Notes under the pieces: model-generated
What the model saw: the letters and a program-made list of their open reading frames with translations, nothing else
The model's database searches: none
What the model was told of the DNA's origin: nothing
Translations under genes and position numbers: made by a program
Part shown: piece by piece, positions 1 to 7,032 of the stretch
How positions within the stretch are numbered: position 1 is the first letter of the stretch
Layout of the letters: each line of letters starts with the position of its first letter
NCBI GenBank assembly: GCA_037442845.1
Contig: JBBIPL010000108.1
Span: 1 to 7,032, forward strand
DNA length: 7,032 nucleotides
Direction of reading: 5' to 3'
Source: PFJX01 sp037442845
GTDB taxonomy: Bacteria > Pseudomonadota > Gammaproteobacteria > Burkholderiales > Thiobacillaceae

Positions 1-36
1 CCCTCACCCCTGTCCCCTCTCCCGGAGGGAGAGGGG
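1..36. repeat. Intergenic palindromic (REP-like) element, copy 1
   Basis: The window opens with CCCTCACCCC followed by a perfect 10-bp inverted repeat: CCCCTCTCCC at 14-23, loop GGA, and GGGAGAGGGG at 27-36. The same building blocks recur in rearranged form at 4925-5052. Elements of this design (CCCTCACCCC plus a C-rich/G-rich hairpin) are common between genes in many GC-rich proteobacteria. In RNA this would be a strong hairpin, so it may also end transcription of whatever lies to the left of the window, although the sequence after it is TAATTAA and not a T run. The repeat reading is well supported; the function is not known. Confidence 0.6.
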
Positions 37-194
37 TAATTAACGTGAAATAACTCTCGAAAAATGGCACATTACGCTTATAGATCAATTGGTTACATTG
101 TGGATAACCGTGAAACTAAGGCGTGGAACATTTCATCATCAGGGGTGGCGCACAGTGCCATGAAAGTTAGCCTCAAGGCCGGCCAGTTGTCGGA
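37..194. other. AT-richer non-coding segment, possible remnant of inserted DNA
   Basis: About 158 bp with visibly lower G+C than everything to its right. I find no gene here: the frame leading into the kinase fragment is closed by TAG at 168-170. The segment contains TTAACGTGAAA (40-50), which is shared with the repeat at 4925-4935, and a perfect-consensus DnaA box on the minus strand (TTATCCACA, 99-107) that stands alone. Its right end, near 180-194, abuts kinase-like coding sequence with no transition. This would fit an insertion or deletion scar, perhaps the end of a vanished insertion sequence, but no transposase or defined terminal repeat is visible here. Confidence 0.35.
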
Positions 195-476
195 ATGCCC
201 GCCGTCGTCGCCGACCCGGACATGATCGAACGGGTGCTCACCAACCTGCTCGACAACGCCCTGCGGCACACCCCGGCCGGCGGCTGGATGGCCGTCGAAC
301 TGACGCAGGAGGACGGCCGCTTCGGCGTGCGCGTCAGCGACAACGGCGGCGGCATCCACGCCGAGATCCGCGCCGACCTGTTCGAGCGGCCCTCGCCCCT
401 GCGCGGCGGCGACGGCCGCCTGGAAGAGGAAGCCGAGACCGGCGCGGCGTTCAGCTTCGCCTTGCCGGTGGGGTAG
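195..476 (+). pseudogene. Truncated histidine-kinase ATPase (HATPase_c) domain remnant
   Basis: The 93 codons resemble the C-terminal ATP-binding domain of two-component sensor kinases. An N box is visible (NLLDNALRHTP, residues 17-27; N17 and N21 would bind Mg-ATP), then a G1 box (VSDNGGGI, 47-54) and the start of an F box (LFER, 62-65). The sequence then jumps to what looks like the last beta-strand (GAAFSFALP), so the ATP lid, the G2 glycine box and the following helix, about 30 residues, are missing. The sensor, HAMP and phospho-accepting His regions are also absent: upstream the frame is closed at 168-170, and homology begins only around residue 1. No good ribosome binding site precedes the ATG. 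I read this as the tail of a kinase gene damaged twice, by 5' loss and an in-frame internal deletion. A small free-standing HATPase protein is possible but unlikely without the G2 box. Confidence 0.65.
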
Positions 477-575
477 GGCGCAGACGCCGGAAGCATCCCG
501 TGCAGGGGGCGTCAAGTCTTGCGGCTGGCGCGTTTTTTCCCCATCCTGCGCGGCCTTCACCACCCGGTTTACTCC

Positions 576-2882
<2,307 letters not shown>

Positions 2883-2895
2883 GATGCTTCCCCGG

Positions 2896-2923
2896 CCCCG
2901 CTCCTCGAGTCGTGGGAGCGGGG
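2896..2923. terminator. Hairpin between convergent tex and mnmC, possible bidirectional terminator
   Basis: A perfect 9-bp inverted repeat, CCCCGCTCC (2896-2904) and GGAGCGGGG (2915-2923), with a 10-nt loop, starts 14 nt after the tex stop codon. The position between two convergent genes suits a terminator for tex, or for both genes. Neither strand has a run of T after the stem, so it does not meet the intrinsic-terminator model and may instead protect 3' ends. A second short palindrome, TCTCGCGCGAGA (2957-2968), lies closer to the mnmC stop. Confidence 0.4.
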
Positions 2924-2986
2924 AGGGAAGGGTACCGCGGCGCCGACCGGGCGGTTTCTCGCGCGAGAGGCCGCGTCCGCGCCGAT

Positions 2987-4912
2987 TTAGCCCGCGCGCC
3001 GGTGCGCGCGCAGGTGGAAGCGGCCGGGATCGACGGCGTCGAGCAACTCGCCTTCCAGCGGCATGGGGTCGCCGTTGAGCTCGCTGGCCAGGGCTTCGGC
3101 GGCCAGCGCCGCCCACACCAGACCGCGCGAACCCAGGCCCAGCAGGCCGTAGAGCCCGGGCAGGCGCGGCAGCTCGCGCGGGCGCGCGTCACGGGGGGGC
3201 GCCACGGACAGGTCGGGCAGCGCGCCGACCAGGGGCAGGCGGTCCGGCGTGGCGGCGCGGAAGCCGACCCGGCCGCCCAGTGCATCGATCGAGAGGCCCG
3301 CCTCGGCGCCCGGCAGGATGCGCGCCAGGCGCGCCAGGTTGTCGGCGTGCTCCTCGCGGCGCGGGCCGCTCTCCAGATCGTAGGCATAGGAGGCGCCCAG
3401 ACAGTGCACGCCGGTCAGCGCCGGGGTGAGATAGCCCTCGCGGCAAACGGCGTGGCGCGGCGCCGGCAGGCGGCCGGCGGGGATGTGGCTGACCTGGCCG
3501 CGCACCGCCTGGATGGGCAGGCCGGCGGCCGCGTCGAGGGCGGTGGCGCGGGCGCCGGTGGCGAGGATGAGGGTGGGGGTTTCAGCGAGGACCCCGCCGT
3601 CTGCGTCGAGCAGGCGCCATAGTCCGTCGCCTCGCGCCAGGCGGGCGACCGCGCTGCGGCCATGCCAGCTCGCCAGCGGACGGCAGGCCTGTAACTGGAC
3701 GCGGCAGAGATCGGCCGGACTGGCCCAGCCGCCGCCGGCAAACCACCAGCCGCCGAAGGCGGTGGCGTGGCCGATGCGCGCCGCGGCTTCCGCGCGATCC
3801 AGGAAGCGGACGTAGTCGGCCGGATAGGCGGCCGCCAGTTCGGCCTGCAGGGCTTCCTGCGCCGCGTCGCGGGCGACCTGCAGAACTCCGTCCAGGCGCC
3901 GGCGCGGCGCCAGACCGACCTCGTCGAGGCGCGTCCAGGCGCGCGTGCCGTAGAGGAAGCAGGCGCGGCTGAGGCGCGAGGCGAGGCTGTCATCGCGCGA
4001 CAGCAGCGGACGCACGATACCCGCCAGATTGCCGGAGGCTTCAGCGGCCGGCTGCGCGTGCGTGTCGAGTACCCGCACCCGCCAATCCCTGGCCGCCAGG
4101 CGCTGGGCGATGGCGCAACCGGCCAGGCCGCCGCCGAGCACCACCGCATGCCGCTCCGGCGGCGGCGACGCGGACGGCGCGGCGTCGGCTTGGGCGGCAT
4201 TGCGCACGGCGGCGAGCCGGCCCGCCAGCATCTCCCGCTTGCGCGCGAAGCCAGGCCGTTTTTCCGTGGCGAAGCCGGCTTCGGCCAGGGCCGCGCGCAC
4301 GCCGCCGGCGACGCACCAGGTGGCCAGGCTGGCGTCGGGCGCGGCAAGTTGGGCGCAACGGCGGAACAGGGCGGCGGACCACATCTGCGGATTCTTCGCG
4401 GGATCGAAGCCGTCCAGGTAGAAGGCGTCGACGCGGGCGCGCAGGCGCGCGAGGCTGTCGCCGGCATCGCCGAACATGAGGCTGAGCACCACGCGACCAG
4501 AGGCGAATTCCAGCCGATGGAAGCCCGGTGTGAGCGCCGGCCAGGAGCGCCGCAGGGCATCGGCGAGGAAGCTGAAATCGGGCCAGAGCCGGTGCAGGCG
4601 ATGCAGGTCGTCGATGCCGAGGGGGTGACGTTCCGTGGCCAGATAGTGCAGGTGGCGGCAGCGCCCGGGATGCGCGCGCCAGGCCGCCCAGGTGGCGAGG
4701 AAGTTGAGGCCGGCGCCGAAGCCGTTCTCCAGGATGACGAAGCGTTGCCGCCGCTGCCAGCGCGCCGGCAGATCGTTGCCGCCAAGGAAGACGTGCAGCG
4801 CCTGGCCGGGGCCGCCGTCGCTGGCATGGTAGACGTCGCCGTGCGTCTCCGAGCGCGGCGTGCCATCCGGCGCGAAGCCCAGGCGGGCGGGTTGCAGGGG
4901 GACGAAGGCCAT
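2987..4912 (-). CDS. mnmC: MnmC, bifunctional tRNA 5-methylaminomethyl-2-thiouridine biosynthesis protein
   Basis: The 641-residue product matches the two-domain MnmC architecture (E. coli form about 668 residues). The N-terminal half is a SAM-dependent methyltransferase: the opening LQPARLGFAPDGTPRS is family-typical, the SAM-binding loop is ENGFGAGLNF (62-71), and the active-site segment is LDGFDPAKNPQMW (166-178), followed by GFARKREML near 221-229. A short Ala/Pro linker (about 240-253) leads to the FAD-dependent oxidase half, with a dinucleotide-binding GGGLAG (260-265), GWWFAGGGWASPADL, VRGQVSHIP, and a C-terminal ATPDRLPLVGALPD plus LGSRGLVWA. The oxidase half removes the carboxymethyl group from cmnm5(s2)U34, and the methyltransferase half then methylates nm5 to mnm5, in tRNAs read by MnmEG. 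The start at 4912 is the only one available, since an in-frame stop lies at 4925-4927. No strong Shine-Dalgarno sequence is seen. It is separated from hslO by 208 bp of repeats, so it probably has its own transcript. Confidence 0.95.
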   Translation of the reverse strand: MAFVPLQPARLGFAPDGTPRSETHGDVYHASDGGPGQALHVFLGGNDLPARWQRRQRFVILENGFGAGLNFLATWAAWRAHPGRCRHLHYLATERHPLGIDDLHRLHRLWPDFSFLADALRRSWPALTPGFHRLEFASGRVVLSLMFGDAGDSLARLRARVDAFYLDGFDPAKNPQMWSAALFRRCAQLAAPDASLATWCVAGGVRAALAEAGFATEKRPGFARKREMLAGRLAAVRNAAQADAAPSASPPPERHAVVLGGGLAGCAIAQRLAARDWRVRVLDTHAQPAAEASGNLAGIVRPLLSRDDSLASRLSRACFLYGTRAWTRLDEVGLAPRRRLDGVLQVARDAAQEALQAELAAAYPADYVRFLDRAEAAARIGHATAFGGWWFAGGGWASPADLCRVQLQACRPLASWHGRSAVARLARGDGLWRLLDADGGVLAETPTLILATGARATALDAAAGLPIQAVRGQVSHIPAGRLPAPRHAVCREGYLTPALTGVHCLGASYAYDLESGPRREEHADNLARLARILPGAEAGLSIDALGGRVGFRAATPDRLPLVGALPDLSVAPPRDARPRELPRLPGLYGLLGLGSRGLVWAALAAEALASELNGDPMPLEGELLDAVDPGRFHLRAHRRAG

Positions 4913-4924
4913 CGCCGGGCTAAC

Positions 4925-5052
4925 TTAACGTGAAAAGTCGCGTTGCGACTTCTCGACGCTCCCCTCGCCCGCGGGCGGGAGAGCCGCCTCGGCTGAAGCA
5001 AAGTTTGAAACAATTCCCCTAAAACCAACATACAAGGGGCTGGGGGTGAGGG
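4925..5052. repeat. Interrupted intergenic palindromic repeat, copy 2
   Basis: Reading along the plus strand, the parts are: TTAACGTGAAA (4925-4935, identical to 40-50); a perfect 7-bp hairpin AAGTCGC-GTT-GCGACTT (4935-4951); CTCGA; an imperfect G/C palindrome from CTCCCCTCGCCCG to CGGGCGGGAGAG (about 4959-4983); 52 bp of AT-richer DNA (4984-5035); then GGGGCTGGGGGTGAGGG (5036-5052), which is the reverse complement of the CCCTCACCCC-type end seen at position 1. The G/C palindrome and the GGGGTGAGGG end would be adjacent in an uninterrupted element, so the 52 bp looks inserted. The repeat lies upstream of mnmC, between two minus-strand genes, and covers most of its 5' leader. Confidence 0.55.
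4935..4951. other. Perfect 7-bp hairpin in the mnmC 5' leader
   Basis: AAGTCGC (4935-4941), loop GTT, and GCGACTT (4945-4951) form a perfect stem. Read on the minus strand it sits 22 nt before the mnmC start codon and is followed by TTTTCACG. It is part of the intergenic repeat described at 4925-5052, and the shortened counterpart at 40-60 lacks it. An attenuator or mRNA stem role is possible but has no direct support here. Confidence 0.4.
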
Positions 5053-5053
5053 A

Positions 5054-5122
5054 AACGGGCATGACTTTTATGCCCTTCAGGGTATTCATGCTTCGGGGCG
5101 TCTTCTCAAAGTCATGTCCGTT
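5054..5122 (-). terminator. Probable terminator/3' hairpin of the msrA-hslO transcript
   Basis: A 15-bp inverted repeat with one mismatch (5054-5068 against 5108-5122) encloses 39 bp; one arm overlaps the hslO stop codon at 5121-5123. Nested inside is a second stem, GGGCAT (5057-5062) with ATGCCC (5070-5075), which uses the distal arm. On the minus strand the structure ends in GTTTCCC, a short T-containing tail. The two stems exclude each other. Position and structure fit a transcript end for hslO, but the T run is weak. Confidence 0.4.
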
Positions 5123-6026
5123 AGTGCATGCGCTGGGCGGGGGCCGCGAAAAGCGCTTCCACGGCGGCCGCGTCGAAAAGGTATTCGTGGTTGCAGAGGT
5201 CGTCGCGCACGCGCACCTCACCCTTCTCCGCCAGGATGGCGTCGCATTCCGCGCGCCCCAGGCTACGCAGCATGGCGTGGATTTTCTCGGCGTCCCTGGG
5301 GCAGTGGTGGCTGACGGGGCGCGCCGCGAACACGCGCACCTCCTCCTCGGCGAACAGCCGGCGCAGCAGATCCAGCGGCGCATGGCCGAGCAGCTCGCCC
5401 GGCGTCAGCGTGGCGAGCAGGTGCAGCACGCGGTTCCAGCCATCCGCGTCGCGGCGGTCGGCCTCGGGCAGCTTCTGCAGCAGCAGCCCGGCGGCGCGGC
5501 GGTCGTCGGCGGCGAGCAACACTCGGGTGGGCTGTTGCTCGGATTGGTTGAGGTAGTGCTCGAAAATCGCGGCGATGCTTTCCCCCTCGAGGGGGACCAG
5601 GCTCTGGTAGGGGGTGCGCATGCCGGCGGCGTCCAGGCTCAGCAGCAGCTGGCCGTCGCCCAGCAGGGCGCGGGCCGGGATGCCGTCCGGTACCGCTTCG
5701 GTACCGGTGCGGGCCATACCACGCAGGCGCAGGCGTTCGTCGCAGTCCAGCACCAGCAGGTTGACCCCGCCGTCGCCGCGCAACTGGAAGGTCATGCGCC
5801 CGGGCTGCTTCAGGTTGGCGCTGATCAGGCTGGTGACGGCGCTCATTTCCCCCAGCAGCGCGCGCACGCCGGGCGGATAGTCGCGGCCGGCGAGCAGCGC
5901 CCGCCAGGCGCGGTCCAGCGACACCACGGCGCCGCGGATATCCAGGCGCTCGAACATGAAGGGCTGCACGCAATCGCCGCGCGGGTCTGGCGCGGGGCGG
6001 GCGGCGGGCTTGCTCCGGCCGGTCAT
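5121..6026 (-). CDS. hslO: Hsp33-family holdase chaperone with altered redox-switch cysteines
   Basis: The 301-residue product is an Hsp33 homologue (usual length about 290-300). The family start is seen as CVQPFMFERLDIRGAVVSL (residues 19-37), followed by YPPGVRALLGEMSAVTSLISANLK (50-73), GVNLLVLDCDERLRLRGMA and the TPYQSLVPLEGESIAAIFEHYLNQSEQ segment typical of the substrate-binding domain. Classic Hsp33 ends in a CxC...CxxC zinc motif that senses oxidants such as HOCl or peroxide plus heat. Here the matching positions read H240-x-C242 and D275-x-x-C278, so one cysteine of each pair is replaced, although the surrounding ILAEKGEV and EYLFD are conserved. A frameshift is not the cause, since both sides stay in frame and collinear. 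His and Asp could still bind a metal, or the switch may be lost. The ATG at 6026 has GGGGTGA about 7 nt upstream; an extra 17 residues precede the core. It lies 4 nt after msrA, almost certainly co-transcribed and translationally coupled. Confidence 0.9.
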   Translation of the reverse strand: MTGRSKPAARPAPDPRGDCVQPFMFERLDIRGAVVSLDRAWRALLAGRDYPPGVRALLGEMSAVTSLISANLKQPGRMTFQLRGDGGVNLLVLDCDERLRLRGMARTGTEAVPDGIPARALLGDGQLLLSLDAAGMRTPYQSLVPLEGESIAAIFEHYLNQSEQQPTRVLLAADDRRAAGLLLQKLPEADRRDADGWNRVLHLLATLTPGELLGHAPLDLLRRLFAEEEVRVFAARPVSHHCPRDAEKIHAMLRSLGRAECDAILAEKGEVRVRDDLCNHEYLFDAAAVEALFAAPAQRMH

Positions 6027-6030
6027 GCCG

Positions 6031-6582
6031 TCACCCCGCGCATGCGCCGGGTTTCAGCCGGGCGGCATGCCGCTGCATGAATTTGGCGAGCTTCGGCGCG
6101 ACCACGTACACGCAATAAGGCTGCCGCGGGTTGTGCTCGAAATAGCGCTGGTGGTAGTCCTCCGCCGGCCAGAACCTTGCGGCGGCGGCGACTTCGGTGA
6201 CGATGGGGCGGTCGAACACCCGGCTGGCGGTGAGTTCGGCGATGACCTCGAGCGCCGTCGCCTTCTGCGCCTCGTCGTGCCAGAAGATGGCGGAGCGGTA
6301 CTGGCTGCCGACGTCGTTGCCCTGGCGGTCGAGGGTGGTGGGGTCGTGCAGTTCGAAGAAGATGTCGAGCAGATCCCGGAAGGCGATGCGGTCGGCGTCG
6401 AAACGGATCTGCACGACCTCGGCGTGGCCGCTGTCGCCGGCACACACCTCCTGATAGGTGGGATGCTCGGCGGCGCCGCCCATGTAGCCGGAGACGGCCT
6501 CTTCCACCCCATGCAGGCGGTTGAAGGCGCTTTCCAGGCACCAGAAGCAGCCGCCGGCCAGGGTGGCGGTTTGCGGATTCAC
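6031..6582 (-). CDS. msrA: Peptide-methionine (S)-S-oxide reductase MsrA
   Basis: With the GTG start at 6582 the protein has 183 residues. The catalytic motif GCFWCLE lies at residues 11-17, with Cys12 as the nucleophile. Further MsrA marks are VSGYMGGAAEHPTYQEVCAGDSGHAEVV, LLDIFFELHDPTTLDRQGNDVGSQYRSAIF and AEDYHQRYFEHNP. A cysteine three residues from the C-terminus (Cys181) could act in thioredoxin-linked recycling, as C-terminal cysteines do in other MsrA proteins. The enzyme reduces the S form of methionine sulfoxide in proteins in the cytoplasm. The frame stays open upstream to an ATG at 6681, but those 33 residues (MAKNAKMCVF...) do not look like MsrA and would cover the whole divergent promoter region. 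GTG at 6582 has GGGGGA 6 nt upstream and begins directly before the conserved core. It is the first gene of a two-gene operon with hslO, linking repair of oxidised methionine to protection of unfolding proteins. Confidence 0.94.
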   Translation of the reverse strand: MNPQTATLAGGCFWCLESAFNRLHGVEEAVSGYMGGAAEHPTYQEVCAGDSGHAEVVQIRFDADRIAFRDLLDIFFELHDPTTLDRQGNDVGSQYRSAIFWHDEAQKATALEVIAELTASRVFDRPIVTEVAAAARFWPAEDYHQRYFEHNPRQPYCVYVVAPKLAKFMQRHAARLKPGACAG

Positions 6583-6588
6583 TTGGTA

Positions 6589-6594
6589 TCCCCC
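6589..6594 (-). promoter_or_regulatory. Ribosome binding site deciding the msrA start
   Basis: GGGGGA on the minus strand lies 6 nt before GTG (6582-6580). It is the clearest Shine-Dalgarno-like sequence near the gene and favours the 183-residue MsrA over the longer ATG form starting at 6681. Confidence 0.55.
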
Positions 6595-6599
6595 ATGCG

Positions 6600-6629
6600 T
6601 TGACGAATATGAGCGGGACCTGATATTCA
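6600..6629 (+). promoter_or_regulatory. Candidate sigma-70-type promoter for the HD-GYP gene
   Basis: TTGACG (6600-6605) resembles a -35 box. After 18 bp, TATTCA (6624-6629), preceded by TG plus one base (an extended -10 pattern), resembles a -10 box. It lies in the 97-bp gap between divergent msrA and the HD-GYP gene, with about 40-45 nt of leader before the ATG at 6680. The match is suggestive only. Confidence 0.35.
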
Positions 6630-6635
6630 GGTTCC
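6615..6635. promoter_or_regulatory. Operator-like inverted repeat in the divergent msrA/HD-GYP promoter region
   Basis: GGGACCTGA (6615-6623), spacer TAT, and TCAGGTTCC (6627-6635) form 9-bp arms with one mismatch. The repeat covers the candidate -10 box of the HD-GYP gene and is the only such symmetry between the two divergent genes, so it could be a regulator site acting on either or both. The arms are too close together for a typical two-helical-turn operator, so an RNA hairpin in a leader is an alternative. Confidence 0.35.
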
Positions 6636-6679
6636 CCGGCGGGTTGCCGATAAACACGCACATTTTCGCATTCTTCGCC

Positions 6680-7032
6680 ATGAACGCTCAGGAACAGCGC
6701 ATCGCCATCAACCGTGTCCGCGTCGGCATGTACGTGCAACTCGACGACTGGATGGGGCATCCCTTCCTGTTCAGCAGCTTCAAGATCCGCAACGAGAAAC
6801 AACTGCAGGTCCTGCGTTCTCTTGGCCTGCAGGAAATCCTTTACCTGCCGGGGAAAAGCGACGTCGCGCCGCTGCCGCCGGCGGCGCCGAAGACGGACGA
6901 GCCCGAAGCCCCCGCGCCGGATCCGGAAGTGCTGGCCATGCGGCAGGAAAAACGCCGGCGCCGCGAGCTGCTGGCCAAGCAGCGCGAAGCCTATGGGCGC
7001 TGCGAGAAGAAGTTCAACTCGGGCATGTCCAC
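6680..7032 (+). CDS. N-terminal part of a DUF3391-containing HD-GYP protein (probable cyclic-di-GMP phosphodiesterase)
   Basis: The reading frame is open from ATG at 6680 to the window edge: 117 complete codons plus two bases, with no stop, so the gene is cut by the edge. Residues 8-60 match the N-terminal DUF3391 domain found in front of HD-GYP domains: IAINRVRVGMYVQLDDWMGH, then PFLFSSFKIRNEKQLQVLRS, LGLQEILYLPGKSD. A Pro/Ala/acidic stretch (62-83) follows, then a basic helical segment (about 84-111). The HD-GYP catalytic domain, expected next, is beyond the window, so phosphodiesterase activity is inferred from the usual architecture. Such proteins break down cyclic-di-GMP and shift cells from biofilm to motile life. 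No clear Shine-Dalgarno sequence precedes the ATG. It is transcribed divergently from msrA-hslO. Confidence 0.85.
   Translation, partial: MNAQEQRIAINRVRVGMYVQLDDWMGHPFLFSSFKIRNEKQLQVLRSLGLQEILYLPGKSDVAPLPPAAPKTDEPEAPAPDPEVLAMRQEKRRRRELLAKQREAYGRCEKKFNSGMS

Noticed and set aside
99..107. Perfect DnaA box (TTATCCACA, minus strand) as part of a replication origin
   Set aside because: Only a single box is visible and there are no origin-associated genes or AT-rich unwinding repeats; one 9-mer in AT-rich DNA can occur by chance.
533..538. T6 run upstream of tex as a terminator for the kinase remnant
   Set aside because: No convincing GC-rich stem ends directly before the T run; only short or mismatched pairings are possible.
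519..575. Upstream TTG start for tex adding 19 residues
   Set aside because: The added residues do not resemble Tex N-termini; ATG at 576 sits just before the conserved start of the family.
3767..4933. Plus-strand open frame opposite mnmC
   Set aside because: Shadow of mnmC; Gly/Ala/Arg/Glu-rich composition and no recognisable domain.
5046..6080. Plus-strand open frame opposite hslO
   Set aside because: Shadow of hslO; it begins in repeat DNA and has no recognisable domain.
6579..6596. Five-codon ORF (ATG...TGA, minus strand) overlapping the msrA start
   Set aside because: It overlaps the GTG start in a coupling-like way, but it is too short to support as a leader peptide and its bases are explained by the ribosome binding site.
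6583..6681. Upstream ATG start for msrA adding 33 residues
   Set aside because: The extension would occupy the entire divergent intergenic region and shows no MsrA similarity or signal-peptide character; GTG at 6582 has a good ribosome binding site.

Overview
This is a GC-rich chromosomal window from a proteobacterium, most likely a betaproteobacterium. Rhodocyclales (Thauera/Azoarcus type) is my best guess, from the GC-rich codon choice, the closeness of Tex, MnmC and MsrA to proteobacterial forms, a DUF3391-type HD-GYP N-terminus, and CCCTCACCCC...GAGGGG intergenic palindromes. Genus cannot be fixed from the sequence alone. The content is mainly housekeeping and stress-response genes. I see no defence island, CRISPR array, rRNA or tRNA gene, or complete mobile element.

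Layout, left to right. Positions 1-194 are non-coding: a palindromic repeat (1-36), then an AT-richer stretch that does not match the base composition of its surroundings. That stretch runs straight into a truncated histidine-kinase ATPase domain (195-476, +) that has also lost its ATP lid and G2 box, so it is read as a gene remnant. After 99 bp comes a complete tex gene (576-2882, +) for an S1-domain RNA-binding, transcription-associated protein. A hairpin-bearing gap of about 100 bp separates tex from the convergent mnmC (2987-4912, -), a fused methyltransferase/FAD oxidase for wobble-uridine modification of tRNA.

The 208-bp gap 4913-5120 holds a second, rearranged copy of the palindromic repeat, interrupted by 52 bp, and a long inverted repeat that probably ends the next transcript. 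The next two genes, msrA (6031-6582, -) and hslO (5121-6026, -), are separated by only 4 nt and form an oxidative-protein-damage operon: MsrA repairs methionine sulfoxide and Hsp33 holds unfolding proteins. This Hsp33 has lost one cysteine from each half of its redox-switch motif.

A 97-bp divergent intergenic region (6583-6679), with a promoter-like sequence and an operator-like palindrome, separates msrA from a right-edge partial gene (6680-7032, +). That gene encodes the N-terminal DUF3391 domain of a probable HD-GYP cyclic-di-GMP phosphodiesterase.

The points most worth checking are the altered Hsp33 switch, the mosaic/interrupted intergenic repeats, and the decayed kinase next to foreign-looking DNA. 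I did not find convincing evidence for an undescribed multi-gene system.
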